A stretch of DNA of 64,000 nucleotides. Origin: Lentzea sp. NBRC 105346. Its GTDB lineage: Bacteria > Actinomycetota > Actinomycetes > Mycobacteriales > Pseudonocardiaceae. Location of the stretch: contig NZ_BSTQ01000008.1 of NCBI RefSeq assembly GCF_030269605.1, positions 297,187 to 361,186 of the forward strand, given 5' to 3'. The notes below the pieces were generated by a model that worked only from the letters and a program-made list of their open reading frames with translations, did not search any database and was not told where the DNA came from. A program made the position numbers and the translations under genes. Below, in pieces: positions 9,083 through 17,975 of this stretch (the stretch's first letter is position 1; every line of letters starts with the position of its first letter).

Positions 9083-9990
9083 CGACGGTCGTAACGGACG
9101 AGGTCCGCGTCGTCGAGGTGTCGGTGTCCGGCGCACCGCGGCGCGGCGTGTTCTCCCGCCTGGTCTCGCGCCTCGGCAACGGGACCGTCCAGGTGGTGCT
9201 GGCGCTGGTCGCGCTGTTCTGGCTGGTCCCCGTCGCGGGACTGCTGATCGCGTCGCTGCGGGCGGAGTCGGCGAACACCGCCAGCGGCTGGTGGACGATC
9301 TTCACCAAACCGGCGGAGCTGACACTGGACAACTACGCGGGCCTGGTCGCGAACTCCGCGGTGTGGCAGTCGTTCCTCAACACGTTCTACATCGCGGTGC
9401 CCTCGACGGTCCTGGTCGTGGTGATGTCGGCGCTGGCGGCGTACGCCCTGTCGTGGATCGACTTCCCGGGCCGTGAGACGTTGACCGTGGTCGTCGTCGG
9501 ACTGCTCGTGATGCCCGTTCAGGTCGCGTTGATCCCGGTGGCGAAGCTGTTCGGCGCGCTGGGGCTGTTCGGCACGATCACCGGCGTGGTGCTGTTCCAC
9601 GTCGCGTTCGGCCTGCCGTTCGCCATCTTCCTGCTGCGCAACTTCTTCAGCGGCATTCCACGCGACCTGATCGAGGCCGCGCGGATGGACGGCGCCCGCG
9701 AGTGGGTGATCTTCAAACGGGTGGTGCTGCCGATCGGCAAGCCCGCGATCGCGTCGCTGACGATCTTCCAGTTCCTGTGGGTGTGGAACGACCTGCTGGT
9801 GGCGCTGGTGTTCGCGGACCAGGACTCGGCGCCGATCACGGTGGCGCTGCGGGCCCAGCTGCGCCAGTTCGGCACGAACATCGACCTGTTGTCGACGGGT
9901 GCGTTCCTGTCGATGATCGTGCCGCTCGGGGTGTTCCTGGTGTTCCAGAAGTACTTCGTACAAGGCGTGCTGGCGGGATCCACGAAATGA
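9079..9990 (+). CDS. sugar ABC permease, MalG type
   Basis: A 303-residue inner-membrane permease with a short N-terminal cytoplasmic tail, a first membrane segment near 35-57 (VVLALVALFWLVPVAGLLI) and further segments up to the C-terminus. The EAA motif is EAARMDGAREWVIFKRVVLP at about 203-222, the site that contacts the ATPase. The C-terminal sequence FQKYFVQGVLAGSTK is typical of MalG-like subunits. The start is ATG 9079, with a 4-base overlap to the upstream permease (ATGA). Both permeases would form the heterodimeric channel of the importer. No unusual insert is present in this subunit. Confidence 0.92.
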   Translation: MTTVVTDEVRVVEVSVSGAPRRGVFSRLVSRLGNGTVQVVLALVALFWLVPVAGLLIASLRAESANTASGWWTIFTKPAELTLDNYAGLVANSAVWQSFLNTFYIAVPSTVLVVVMSALAAYALSWIDFPGRETLTVVVVGLLVMPVQVALIPVAKLFGALGLFGTITGVVLFHVAFGLPFAIFLLRNFFSGIPRDLIEAARMDGAREWVIFKRVVLPIGKPAIASLTIFQFLWVWNDLLVALVFADQDSAPITVALRAQLRQFGTNIDLLSTGAFLSMIVPLGVFLVFQKYFVQGVLAGSTK

Positions 9991-11216
9991 CCGGCGTCAG
10001 GCTGTCCGAGGTGAGCCTCGTGTTCGGCGACGGCACCGTCGCGGTCTCCGACGTGAGCCTGGACGTGGCCGACGGCGAGTTCGTGGTGCTGCTCGGGCCG
10101 TCCGGGTGCGGCAAGTCGAGCATCCTGCGCATGGTCGCGGGGCTGCAGCGGCCCACTCGGGGGTCCGTGGTCCTGGACGGGCCGCGGACCGATGTGGCGA
10201 TGGTGTTTCAGGACTTCGCGCTGTACCCGCATCTGACCGTGGCATCGAACATCGGGTTTCCGCTGGAGATCGCCGGGGTGCCCGCCGCTTCGAGAATGGA
10301 GCGGATTGCCGAGGTGGCCTCCGCGCTGGGCATCGGGGACCTGCTGGCGCGAAGACCCGGCGAGTTGTCCGGCGGGCAGCGGCAACGCGTGGCGATGGGC
10401 CGGGCGCTCGTGCGGCGCCCGCGGTTGCTGCTGATGGACGAGCCGCTGTCCAATTTGGACACCGTGCTGCGGTCGGGGCTGCGGGCGGAGATCGTGCGGA
10501 TGGCGCGGTCGCTCGGGCTGACGATGCTGTACGTGACGCACGACCAGATCGAGGCGCAGACGATGGCGGACCGCATCGCCGTGCTGCGCGACGGGGTGCT
10601 GGAGGACTCCGGCCGGCCCGCCGAGGTGTACCGGCATCCGGCGACGATGCACGTCGCGGCGTTCCTCGGCAGCCCGCGGATGAGCCTGTTCAAGGCGTAC
10701 GTGCACGTCGTGGTCGACAGCCACGTCGGGCTGCACATCGGTGGCCAGGTGCTCGAACTGCCGTTCACCGACATGCGGGCGCGGGCGATCGCGCACTACG
10801 ACGGTGAGGACATCGCGGTCGGGGCGCGGGCCGAGGCGCTGGTGCCGGTCGCGCCCGGAACGCCGGGACACGTGCTGACCGGGCAGGTCGGCCACGTCGA
10901 GCACCACGGGCACGAGACGCTCGTGTCGGTCGACGTCGGGGCGTGGCCGGTGGAGCTTCCGGAGGCTCGGCCGCCTCGGGTGCCCGTGCAGCCGCGGGGG
11001 CTGGTGGATCGGCTGCGGTCAATTTTCCCTGCGCCGGCTGCGGAGGTTTTCGTGGAGGGGCGGCACCAGGTGCGGCACAGCGAGCTGGTGGTGCGGGTGT
11101 CGCCGGATGTGCGGCCCGCGCTCGGAGAACCCGTCGGCGTGCGGTTTCGGTTGGACCGGCTGCACTTCTTCGACCTTTCGGACGGCCGCCGGATCGGCCC
11201 GAAGACCCGCCGCTAG
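9987..11216 (+). CDS. second sugar ABC transporter ATP-binding protein
   Basis: A 409-residue CUT1-class ATPase with Walker A GPSGCGKSS near residue 37, Q loop VFQDFALYPH, signature LSGGQRQR, Walker B LLLMDEP and switch region THDQIEAQ. The C-terminal half is regulatory (TOBE-like) and ends RLHFFDLSDGRRIG. It overlaps the permease gene by four bases. It clearly differs from the ATPase encoded at the head of the operon, so it is not a recent duplicate. The two could form a heterodimer under the permease pair, or one could serve other importers. The gene is followed by a strong palindromic terminator. Confidence 0.92.
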   Translation: MTGVRLSEVSLVFGDGTVAVSDVSLDVADGEFVVLLGPSGCGKSSILRMVAGLQRPTRGSVVLDGPRTDVAMVFQDFALYPHLTVASNIGFPLEIAGVPAASRMERIAEVASALGIGDLLARRPGELSGGQRQRVAMGRALVRRPRLLLMDEPLSNLDTVLRSGLRAEIVRMARSLGLTMLYVTHDQIEAQTMADRIAVLRDGVLEDSGRPAEVYRHPATMHVAAFLGSPRMSLFKAYVHVVVDSHVGLHIGGQVLELPFTDMRARAIAHYDGEDIAVGARAEALVPVAPGTPGHVLTGQVGHVEHHGHETLVSVDVGAWPVELPEARPPRVPVQPRGLVDRLRSIFPAPAAEVFVEGRHQVRHSELVVRVSPDVRPALGEPVGVRFRLDRLHFFDLSDGRRIGPKTRR

Positions 11217-11218
11217 AA

Positions 11219-11269
11219 CCGTTATGGCCACCATGACGGACCTCAGGGCCGTGATGGTGGCCATAACGG
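11219..11269. terminator. palindrome after the sugar ABC operon
   Basis: Arms 11219-11234 and 11254-11269 (left arm CCGTTATGGCCACCAT) are exact reverse complements. After one mismatch, four more pairs form, giving a stem of about 21 positions and a 9-base loop. It begins three bases after the ATPase stop codon. The sequence shares the GGCCACC core with the palindromes at 3134 and 39170. Confidence 0.75.
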
Positions 11270-11317
11270 CCCTAGAGCCTGGGCTCCCCGGTAACGTTTG
11301 GGGCCGAGGGGGTGGGT

Positions 11318-13906
11318 ATGCGGCTGACCGTGCTCGGTCCGGTGCGCGCGTGGCGTGGTGACGACGAGGTGGACCTGGGGCCGGTGCGGCAGCGTGCCCT
11401 GCTCGCGGCGCTGCTCCTGCGCCCCGGCACCCTGGTCAGCCGCCAGGAGCTCCTCGACGGCGTGTGGGGCCTGGAGCCGCCGGGCACCGGCGCCAGCGTC
11501 GTCCCGGTCTACGTGCACCGCCTGCGCAAGTGCCTGGACGCCGGGCTGATCGTCAGCGACCGCGGCGGCTACCGGTTCGACGCCGACGGGGTCGACCTCG
11601 ACGTCACGACGATGGAACAGCACGCCGCCGAAGCCGCGGCGACGGCGCGCGCCGGTGACCTCGATGCCGCGGTCGGCGCGCTCGGCCGGGCGATCGACCT
11701 GTTCGACGGCGAGCCGCTCGCCGGGCTGCCGGGGCCGTACGCGGCGGGGCAACGGCGGCGGCTGACCGAGCGGCTGATCACGTTGCAGCTCAGGCGGTCC
11801 GAGTGGCGGCTGAAGCTCGGCGCGTTCGAAGACGTGATCGCGGAACTGGGCGAGCTCACCGAGACGCATCCGCACAACGAGCCGCTGGCGGTCCTGCTGA
11901 TGCGCGCACTGCACCGGGCCGGGCGGCGGGCCGACGCGCTGGAGGTGTTCACCAGGCTGCGGGACCGGCTGGCACGGGACCTCGGCGTCGAGCCCGGCAG
12001 CGAGGCCTGCCAGGCACAGCAGGAGATGCTCGGCGCCGCACCGAAACGCGGGCCGCGCAACGAGCTGCCGGCCGTGGCCGGCATCGTCGGCCGCGACCGC
12101 GAGCTTGCCGTGCTGACCGCGGACGGACCGGCGGTGATCGCGGTGGACGGGGTGCCCGGCGCGGGCAAGACCGCACTCGTCGTGCAGGCCGCGGACCGAA
12201 TCAGGCCTGGGTTTCCCGACGGTTGCCTTTTCGTCGACCTGCATGGGTACACCGAAGGTCGCCCGCCGGTGCGGCCGGTCGCGGCGTTGCAACGGCTGCT
12301 GCGGGCCGTCGGTGGTGATGACCGCGCCGACGACATCGACGAGCTGGCCGCGTCGTGGCGCGCGGCGACGGCGTCGGTGAAGCTGCTGCTGGTGCTGGAC
12401 AACGCTTCGAGCGCCGAACAGGTGCGGCCGCTGCTGCCCGCCGGGCCGGGGTGCCGGGTGCTGGTGACCAGCAGGCACCGGCTGGCCGGGCTGCCGGCCG
12501 GGCGCCGGATCTCGTTGGGGGCACTGGACGTTCGCGCGGCACGCGACCTGTTGCGGCACCTGGCGCCGCGGCCCGGCGCGTCGGAAGAACTGGTGCGGTT
12601 GTGCGGACGGCTGCCGCTGGCGTTGTGCATCGCGGGCGCCCGGCTGCAGACCCGTCCAATGTGGACCTACGAGCAGATGGCCGAACGGCTCACCGGCGAC
12701 CGGCTCGGCGGGTTGATCGCGGAGGACCGCAGCGTCGAGGCGGCCCTGCGGTTGTCCTACGACCAGCTTCCCCTTGAGCAGCAACGGGTATTCCGCGTTC
12801 TCGGGTTGTCGCCGACGCCGGAGTTCGAGGCGCTGGCGGTGGCCGCGATGCTCGGCTGCTCGTCGTGGGACGCGGAACGGGCACTGGAGAACCTGGTCGA
12901 CGCGAGCCTGGTGCAGCAGCCCGCGGCCGGGCGGTACCGGCTGCACGACCTGGTCGCGGTCTACGCGAAAGGACTTGCGGAGCCGTTCGACGCGACCGGT
13001 GTGCTGCGACTGTTCCTCGCCGCCGCCCGGTACGCCAGCGACTGGGGCGACCATCCGACGATGAGCGCCGTGCCGTTCACCGGCTGGGAGGACGCGACGG
13101 CGTGGCTGGACGCGACCGGCGGCTCGATCGTCGACGTCGTGCGGTACGCGGCCGACCTGGGCGAGGTCGACTACGCGTGCTGGATCGCGGAGGGCCTGGT
13201 CGAGTACTTCATGCGACAGGCCAGGTACCACGAGTGCCGGGCGGCGCTGGAGATCGCGTTCCCGCTGGTCGACCGGTCCAGCGACCCGCGCATGGTGGTG
13301 GCGCTGCGCAACGGCTTCGGCATCGCGTACGGCATGCAGGGCCACTACGAGACCTCGCGGACGTGGTTCACCGACGCGCTGGAGATCAGCACGCGCCGCG
13401 ACGACCGGCGTTCGCGCGCCCAGGCGCTGGCCGGGCTCGGCACGCTCGCCAGGGCGGCCGGCCGGCTCGACGAGTCCTTCGCGCTGCTGACCGAGGTGCT
13501 GGAGATCGGGCGCGAGATCGACGACAAGTGGCTCTCCGGGCTCGCGGTCACCAACATCGGCGAGCTGCACCACGCGTTCGGCCGGACCGACGAGGCCCTG
13601 GACTGCCTCGCCCAGGGCGTCTGCTTCGCCGAGAAGCTCGGCAACGCGCGGGCGATGGCGATGGCGCTCGGCTCGGTCGGGACCGTCTACCTCGGGCTCG
13701 GGCGTGCCGATGAGGCGGCCGCTGCGCTGGGGCGGGCGGCCGAGCTCGCGGCTCGGGTCGGAGATCTCGGGCTGGAGGCGTTGTGCCTGACCAGGTTGGG
13801 GAGCGCGACCGGTGACCGGGAGCTGCACCACCGGGCGCTCGCGCTGGTCACCGAGGACAGCCGGCCGGACCTGGGACAGGAGATCCGGGCGCGGCTCGAC
13901 GCCTGA
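11318..13906 (+). CDS. AfsR/SARP-family regulator with NB-ARC and TPR regions
   Basis: A large transcription regulator of about 862 residues. The N-terminus is an OmpR-type winged helix (residues 1-90, LTVLGPVRAW and QRALLAALLLRPG), followed by a bacterial transcriptional activation domain (BTAD, about 95-240). A STAND/NB-ARC ATPase module has the P-loop GVPGAGKTALV near 280 and the LVLDN Walker B near 360. TPR-like repeats fill the last 200 residues (GHYETSRTWFTDALEI and similar). Proteins of this type activate secondary-metabolite or developmental genes. The start is ATG 11318; GTG 11312 is in frame. It is monocistronic, with terminator-like hairpins on both sides, so its targets cannot be read from context; the neighbouring type VII genes are one candidate. 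Confidence 0.9.
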   Translation: MRLTVLGPVRAWRGDDEVDLGPVRQRALLAALLLRPGTLVSRQELLDGVWGLEPPGTGASVVPVYVHRLRKCLDAGLIVSDRGGYRFDADGVDLDVTTMEQHAAEAAATARAGDLDAAVGALGRAIDLFDGEPLAGLPGPYAAGQRRRLTERLITLQLRRSEWRLKLGAFEDVIAELGELTETHPHNEPLAVLLMRALHRAGRRADALEVFTRLRDRLARDLGVEPGSEACQAQQEMLGAAPKRGPRNELPAVAGIVGRDRELAVLTADGPAVIAVDGVPGAGKTALVVQAADRIRPGFPDGCLFVDLHGYTEGRPPVRPVAALQRLLRAVGGDDRADDIDELAASWRAATASVKLLLVLDNASSAEQVRPLLPAGPGCRVLVTSRHRLAGLPAGRRISLGALDVRAARDLLRHLAPRPGASEELVRLCGRLPLALCIAGARLQTRPMWTYEQMAERLTGDRLGGLIAEDRSVEAALRLSYDQLPLEQQRVFRVLGLSPTPEFEALAVAAMLGCSSWDAERALENLVDASLVQQPAAGRYRLHDLVAVYAKGLAEPFDATGVLRLFLAAARYASDWGDHPTMSAVPFTGWEDATAWLDATGGSIVDVVRYAADLGEVDYACWIAEGLVEYFMRQARYHECRAALEIAFPLVDRSSDPRMVVALRNGFGIAYGMQGHYETSRTWFTDALEISTRRDDRRSRAQALAGLGTLARAAGRLDESFALLTEVLEIGREIDDKWLSGLAVTNIGELHHAFGRTDEALDCLAQGVCFAEKLGNARAMAMALGSVGTVYLGLGRADEAAAALGRAAELAARVGDLGLEALCLTRLGSATGDRELHHRALALVTEDSRPDLGQEIRARLDA

Positions 13907-13927
13907 CCTGGGGTTTCATCGCGATTT

Positions 13928-13948
13928 CAAGGCTCGTCCCGAGCCTTG
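13928..13948. terminator. hairpin between the AfsR-like gene and the PPE-like gene
   Basis: Nine-base arms 13928-13936 and 13940-13948 (CAAGGCTCG and its complement) enclose a 3-base loop. The hairpin starts 22 bases after the regulator stop and ends five bases before the next start codon. It may terminate the upstream transcript, or occlude the weak ribosome-binding region of the downstream gene. Confidence 0.5.
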
Positions 13949-13953
13949 GGTCC

Positions 13954-15021
13954 ATGAACGAGATCGAGGACCTGGCGAGTGCCGCGCTCGCGCCGGTGGC
14001 GGGGACGCCGGTGCAGCCGCTCGTGGATCTGCTGCGCAACGTGTGGGAGGGCTACTTCGGCGCGCCCGTGCCGCCGGGCACCACGAACTGGAACGCCTAC
14101 ACCCACGAGCAGCTGCACGAAATGCTCTGGCAGGACGCCGACGTCGGTGACGTCAGCGACGTCGCCGCCGAGTGGGGCCGGCACGGCACCGAGCTGACCG
14201 GCCACGCCGACGCTCTGCGCACCCAGCGCGAGGCGCTCGGCGAGAACTGGGGCGGCCGGGCGTCCGAGCAGGCCGGGACGGGCCTGGACCGGCTGGGGGA
14301 GCGCACCACCGGGATCGCCACCCGAGCGGACACCATCGGCAAGGCTGCGCAGGACGCCGGCGACGCGCTCGCGTTGGCACGTAACACGATGCCGCCGCCA
14401 CCAGGAGACTCCACCGCCCTCGTCGCCGCCGGGACCGCGGCCGGCGCCGGGGTGGGCGCCGCCATCGGGGCCGTGGCGGGAGCGGGCGCCGGCGGGGTCG
14501 GCGCCGGACCTGGGGCCTTGATGGGTGCCGCGATCGGCGCTCTCGTCGGCGGTGCGGGCAGCGCGTTCCTCGCCAACGCCGCGGCCGCCGGGCAGAAGGC
14601 CGAGGCCGTACACGTGATGCAGCGGTACGAAGCGAGCCTCGCGGAGGCGAGCCACGCCGTCACCCCTGGCGCGCCCGGTGCTGCCAGGACGTTCGGCTCG
14701 GCCGCGGACACCACGAGCGTCTCCGGTTTCGCGGGAAGCGGTGGCGGAGCAGCCGGTGGTGTGCCGTGGCAGCGGCTCGCGAACCCGTTGGAGGCCAAGG
14801 GAATGGCCACCGGCGTGCTCGGGACGACGCCGTTCAGCGCCACCGTCATGCCTGCTGGTACCGCCGGACGTGCGGCGAACGGCATGGCGGCCGGGGGAGC
14901 ACCGGGCGGCGCGCGGCGCGAGGGCGAGCAGGACGCCGAGCACCGCAGCCGGATGCCCGTGGCGGACCACGGGTTGTTCGACGTCGACGAACGGGTGTGC
15001 ACGCCCGTCATCGGACTGTGA
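13954..15021 (+). CDS. PPE-like/WXG100-like type VII secretion substrate
   Basis: A 355-residue protein with no signal peptide. Residues 1-150 are helical and contain a WxG turn (ENWGGRASEQ near 98), as in PPE and WXG100 proteins exported by ESX systems. A Gly/Ala-rich segment follows at about 150-200 (repeated AAIGA, GAGAG units) that could associate with membrane. The C-terminal third is low-complexity and ends near a VADHGLFDVDERV motif. The start is ATG 13954. It is followed at 12 bases by an EspC-like gene and then an EspG-like chaperone gene, which strongly supports a type VII role. No ESX core genes (EccB, EccC, EccD) are in the window. The function of the substrate is unknown. Confidence 0.75.
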   Translation: MNEIEDLASAALAPVAGTPVQPLVDLLRNVWEGYFGAPVPPGTTNWNAYTHEQLHEMLWQDADVGDVSDVAAEWGRHGTELTGHADALRTQREALGENWGGRASEQAGTGLDRLGERTTGIATRADTIGKAAQDAGDALALARNTMPPPPGDSTALVAAGTAAGAGVGAAIGAVAGAGAGGVGAGPGALMGAAIGALVGGAGSAFLANAAAAGQKAEAVHVMQRYEASLAEASHAVTPGAPGAARTFGSAADTTSVSGFAGSGGGAAGGVPWQRLANPLEAKGMATGVLGTTPFSATVMPAGTAGRAANGMAAGGAPGGARREGEQDAEHRSRMPVADHGLFDVDERVCTPVIGL

Positions 15022-15033
15022 GGAGGGGGCCGT

Positions 15034-15327
15034 ATGGACGGATACCGGGTCGAGTCGGGTGAGCTGACCGCTCAGGCCAACGCGCTGGCCGCGATCGGTG
15101 ACGGCGTGGACGGGCTGGTGACGTCGGCCGACCGGCTGGCGGAACGGTTGCCGCAGCTGGGCACCGCGCCGCCCGCGCAGCACCTCGCCCTGCGGCTGCG
15201 GGAGGCCGCGGGCCGGTCGGGGCTCAGCGGCGAGGTCGGCACGGCGACCACCGAGCTGCACAGCTACCACCGCGCGCTCGCCGAGACGATCGCGAGCTAC
15301 CTCGACGTCGAGGAGCGGCTCTCGTGA
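15034..15327 (+). CDS. small EspC/WXG100-like type VII secretion protein
   Basis: A 97-residue all-helical protein (MDGYRVESGELTAQANALAA onwards), the size of EspC/ESX-secreted partners. Near the end is YLDVE, which fits the YxxxD/E export signal of type VII substrates. A strong AGGAGGGGG ribosome site lies just before ATG 15034. It sits between the PPE-like gene and the EspG-like gene, and overlaps the latter by four bases. By analogy it would form a helical pair with the PPE-like protein and leave the cell through an ESX apparatus encoded elsewhere. Confidence 0.75.
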   Translation: MDGYRVESGELTAQANALAAIGDGVDGLVTSADRLAERLPQLGTAPPAQHLALRLREAAGRSGLSGEVGTATTELHSYHRALAETIASYLDVEERLS

Positions 15328-15959
15328 CCGCACTCGGACTCGTCGAGCTCGACCTGCTCGCCACCCACGCGGGCGTGACGCCGCCGTTCCCGCTGAACGC
15401 GCGCTCGTTCGGCCGCATCAGCGGGGAACGCGAGCTGCTGCTCGCCGTGGCCGTGCAGACCTTGCGGATGCGTGGTCTTGCCTCGCCGGACGGTCCGACC
15501 GGCATGGCCGCCGAGCTGGTCACGGCACTGCGCGAGCACCGGGGCACGGTCGACCTGACACTGACCGATCCCGAGACGAGCGTCGTCGCCCTGATCTACC
15601 GCGACCGGGCGCTCGTCTGCCACCAGACGTCCGACGAGCTGCACCTGCGCCGGATCGCGGACACCGCGGTGGCCGCCGAGCTCATGACGTACGTGCCCGA
15701 GCACCCGGCCGCGAAGTGCTTCCCGTTCACGGTGGACCTCGCGAACCCCGGCGAGGACCTGCCGGAGGTGACGGGGAAGGGACAGCTCGGTGCCACGCGC
15801 AACGGAGCCCGCGCGGGCGCCGAACTGTCCTGGGTGGACGGACCGCTCGGTCGGCTGAAGGTCGACGTGAGCGACGGGACGTTGAGCGTGAACCCCTTGC
15901 GGCAGGCCGCGTTGCGGCTCGCCGTCGAAGAACTGACCACGATCGCACGGAGTCGTTGA
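15324..15959 (+). CDS. EspG-family ESX secretion chaperone
   Basis: A 211-residue cytoplasmic protein matching the EspG pattern: an opening segment ALGLVELDLLATHAGVTPPFPL, a central beta-rich part (VDLTLTDPETSVVALIYRD), and a C-terminal helix region (NPLRQAALRLAVEELTTI). EspG proteins bind the tip of PE/PPE substrate pairs and keep them soluble before export by a type VII system. The GTG start at 15324 overlaps the small EspC-like gene in GTGA. It completes a three-gene substrate-plus-chaperone unit. The stop is directly followed by the ATG of the serine hydrolase gene, so that gene may share the transcript. Confidence 0.8.
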   Translation: MTALGLVELDLLATHAGVTPPFPLNARSFGRISGERELLLAVAVQTLRMRGLASPDGPTGMAAELVTALREHRGTVDLTLTDPETSVVALIYRDRALVCHQTSDELHLRRIADTAVAAELMTYVPEHPAAKCFPFTVDLANPGEDLPEVTGKGQLGATRNGARAGAELSWVDGPLGRLKVDVSDGTLSVNPLRQAALRLAVEELTTIARSR

Positions 15960-17066
15960 ATGAAGCTTCTTGTCCTGGGTGCGGCGGTAGCGCTCACCCT
16001 GTCCACCGCGGTTCCCGCTCATGCGGCCACGCCCGCCGACATCCTCCGAGCCGGCGCCGAACAGGGCGTCCGCGACGGCTACCCCGGCGTGATCGGCCTG
16101 GTGCGCAACGGAACCGACAGCCAGTACGTCAAGGCCGGCCTCGGCGACCGGTTCGCCCAGACCCCGGCCGATCCGCACGCCCGGTTCCGCATCGGCAGCA
16201 ACACCAAGGCGTTCACCGCGGCCGTGCTCCTGCAACTGGAGAGCGAGGGCCGGCTGTCGCTGGACGACACGGTCGCGCGGTGGCTGCCCGGCGTGGTCGA
16301 CGCCAACGGTCACGACGGCACCAGGATCACCATCCGGCAGCTGCTCAACCACACGTCCGGGCTGCCGGAGTACTCCGCCGACGCGCGCGTGAGCGTCCCG
16401 TACGTGGCGAACACGAACCCGCGCCAGCCGTGGCCGCCGCGCACCCTGGTCGACATCGCGCTGGAAGCGGCACCGGTGCGGGGATTCCACTACGCCAACA
16501 CGAACTACGTGCTGGCCGGCATGGTGATCAAGGCCGTCACCGGCGAGGAACCGGCCGTGCAGGTGCGCAAGCGGATCATCGAGCCGCTCGGCCTGCGCGA
16601 CACCACGTTTCCCGTCGACGACCCCGAGACGCCGTCCATGCACGGCGCCTTCTGGGTGGGCAGCATCCTGATCCGCGACGTCACCGTGTCCAACGTCCAG
16701 ACGTTCGGCCCGGCCGGCGCCATCGTGTCCACAGTGGACGACCTGGCCACCTTCGAGCGCGCGCTGTTCACCGGCCGGCTCTTCCCGGCCGCGCAGCTGG
16801 CGTCGCTGAAGACGACCGTGCCGATGGGCACCGGGGATGCCGGCTACGGGCTGGGCGTCGGTTCCGTGTCAACGCCCTGCGGCCGCGTCTGGACGCACAC
16901 CGGTGGCGTGCTCGGGTACTTCACCACGTGGCTGACCAGCGAGGACGGCGCCAAGCAGGTCGTGTTCGCGGCGAACGAGTTCCACCTCGTGGGCGGCACG
17001 CGGGGACAGCGGGACGTGGGCAAGGCGGCGGTGGACGCCTACTGCGCCCTTCAGGCGACCTCCTGA
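15960..17066 (+). CDS. secreted class C serine hydrolase (beta-lactamase/DD-peptidase family)
   Basis: A 368-residue exported enzyme. The signal peptide is MKLLVLGAAVALTLSTAVPAHA with cleavage near residue 23. The three active-site motifs of the class C beta-lactamase/D-alanyl-D-alanine carboxypeptidase superfamily are visible: SNTK at about 80-83, YAN at about 178-180 and HTGG at about 313-316. Such enzymes act on peptidoglycan peptides, beta-lactams or esters outside the membrane; which applies here is unclear. The ATG follows the EspG stop codon without a gap, so translation is probably coupled. The 3' end overlaps a convergent small gene by 16 bases. Confidence 0.9.
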   Translation: MKLLVLGAAVALTLSTAVPAHAATPADILRAGAEQGVRDGYPGVIGLVRNGTDSQYVKAGLGDRFAQTPADPHARFRIGSNTKAFTAAVLLQLESEGRLSLDDTVARWLPGVVDANGHDGTRITIRQLLNHTSGLPEYSADARVSVPYVANTNPRQPWPPRTLVDIALEAAPVRGFHYANTNYVLAGMVIKAVTGEEPAVQVRKRIIEPLGLRDTTFPVDDPETPSMHGAFWVGSILIRDVTVSNVQTFGPAGAIVSTVDDLATFERALFTGRLFPAAQLASLKTTVPMGTGDAGYGLGVGSVSTPCGRVWTHTGGVLGYFTTWLTSEDGAKQVVFAANEFHLVGGTRGQRDVGKAAVDAYCALQATS

Positions 17067-17260
17067 CGGTCCTGACGGGACAGCCTGGTCATCAGGCGAT
17101 GCCGGAACTCGACGTCCGCGAGCATGCCTTCGAGCAGCCGCACCGCGAGTTCCGGCTCGCCCCTGCTGACGTGGTGTGCCACGGCCCGCGCCGTGGCGGA
17201 GACGGTGTCGGGCCAGTCGGCCCACGCCGCCTCGGGCGGGATGTGCTGCGAACACGGCAT
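17051..17260 (-). CDS. small hypothetical protein
   Basis: A 69-residue product, MPCSQHIPPEAAWADWPDTV and onward, with no recognised domain. Support for a real gene is a very good ribosome site: GGAGG at 17267-17271 with seven bases to ATG 17258-17260. The composition also looks coding. It is helical and acidic/basic mixed, with no membrane segment or signal peptide. It converges on the serine hydrolase gene and overlaps its end. Its promoter region probably includes the palindrome at 17302-17318. Confidence 0.6.
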   Translation of the reverse strand: MPCSQHIPPEAAWADWPDTVSATARAVAHHVSRGEPELAVRLLEGMLADVEFRHRLMTRLSRQDRQEVA

Positions 17261-17301
17261 GGTTTACCTCCGCCGTGCGAAACGGATCTGGTGCAGGCAT
17301 A

Positions 17302-17318
17302 CCCGATCAGTGATCGGG
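17302..17318. promoter_or_regulatory. 17-bp palindrome, possible operator
   Basis: CCCGATCAGTGATCGGG is a perfect inverted repeat around a central G. Flanking ATAC and GGTATAC extend it imperfectly. It lies about 40 bases upstream of the small minus-strand gene starting at 17260, in an otherwise featureless stretch up to 17582. No regulator gene adjoins, so the binding protein is unknown. Confidence 0.35.
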
Positions 17319-17582
17319 GTATACCCGGAGATCAAGGAGCCACCCGCCGCGCTGTCGCGGTGGGTGGCCGTTTCCGGCTGGCACGTCCACCGCGGAGTGA
17401 GCTGATCACCGGCTCGGCGCACCGCGCGATCACCGCCCGGCTCTTCGGATTAGGGTACGCGGCCGTTCAGGTGAAGCGCTGCGCTGAAGGCGTGGTTATC
17501 AGGTCGTTGCCTCAGCTCCCGCGCTCCCGATCTTTTGGTATTACGGTGTGCAGCGCCACTGGACGATTAGGGAGCGACGAGG

Positions 17583-17975
17583 GTGACCACGTGGAGTGAA
17601 GTGATCAGCTACGTCCGCGTCCGGCACGAGGTGCTGGAGGAGACGGGCGAGTGGCTGCGGTTCCGCATCGACACGGGCGCCGACCGCACCCAGCAGGTCA
17701 CCCTGCACCACCTGCCGGACCTGGACGGGGTCCCGTGGGTGGAGATCTCCTCCCCGGTCGGCCGGGCCGACGAGATCGACCTGCGCCGCCTGCTCGAGCA
17801 GGCCGGGTCGTGGTGCATCGGCGGCGCCGCGGTGGTCGACGGGGTCGCCCTGCTCAAGCACACGGTCCCGCTGGAGGACCTGAGCGTGCAGGAGGAGTTC
17901 GCGCGGCCGCTGGCTCTGCTGGTGTCGGGGGCGGACGCGCTGGAGCACGACCTGACGCAGTCCGACCACTTCTGA
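17583..17975 (+). CDS. hypothetical protein, YbjN/secretion-chaperone-like
   Basis: A 130-residue acidic cytoplasmic protein. The pattern of alternating beta strands and helices (EWLRFRIDTGADRTQQVTLH, then PWVEISSPVG, and a closing FARPLALLVSGADALEHDL) is reminiscent of YbjN or type III chaperone-like folds found in actinobacteria; this is a weak, by-eye assignment. The start is GTG 17583 after AGGGAGCGACGAGG. It stands alone, with more than 250 bases on either side free of other plus-strand genes. No function can be assigned. Confidence 0.75.
   Translation: MTTWSEVISYVRVRHEVLEETGEWLRFRIDTGADRTQQVTLHHLPDLDGVPWVEISSPVGRADEIDLRRLLEQAGSWCIGGAAVVDGVALLKHTVPLEDLSVQEEFARPLALLVSGADALEHDLTQSDHF

Noticed and set aside
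11243..13831. 862-codon minus-strand open frame opposite the AfsR-like gene
   Set aside because: No domain pattern; composition is that of an antisense shadow. The plus-strand protein has complete known domains.
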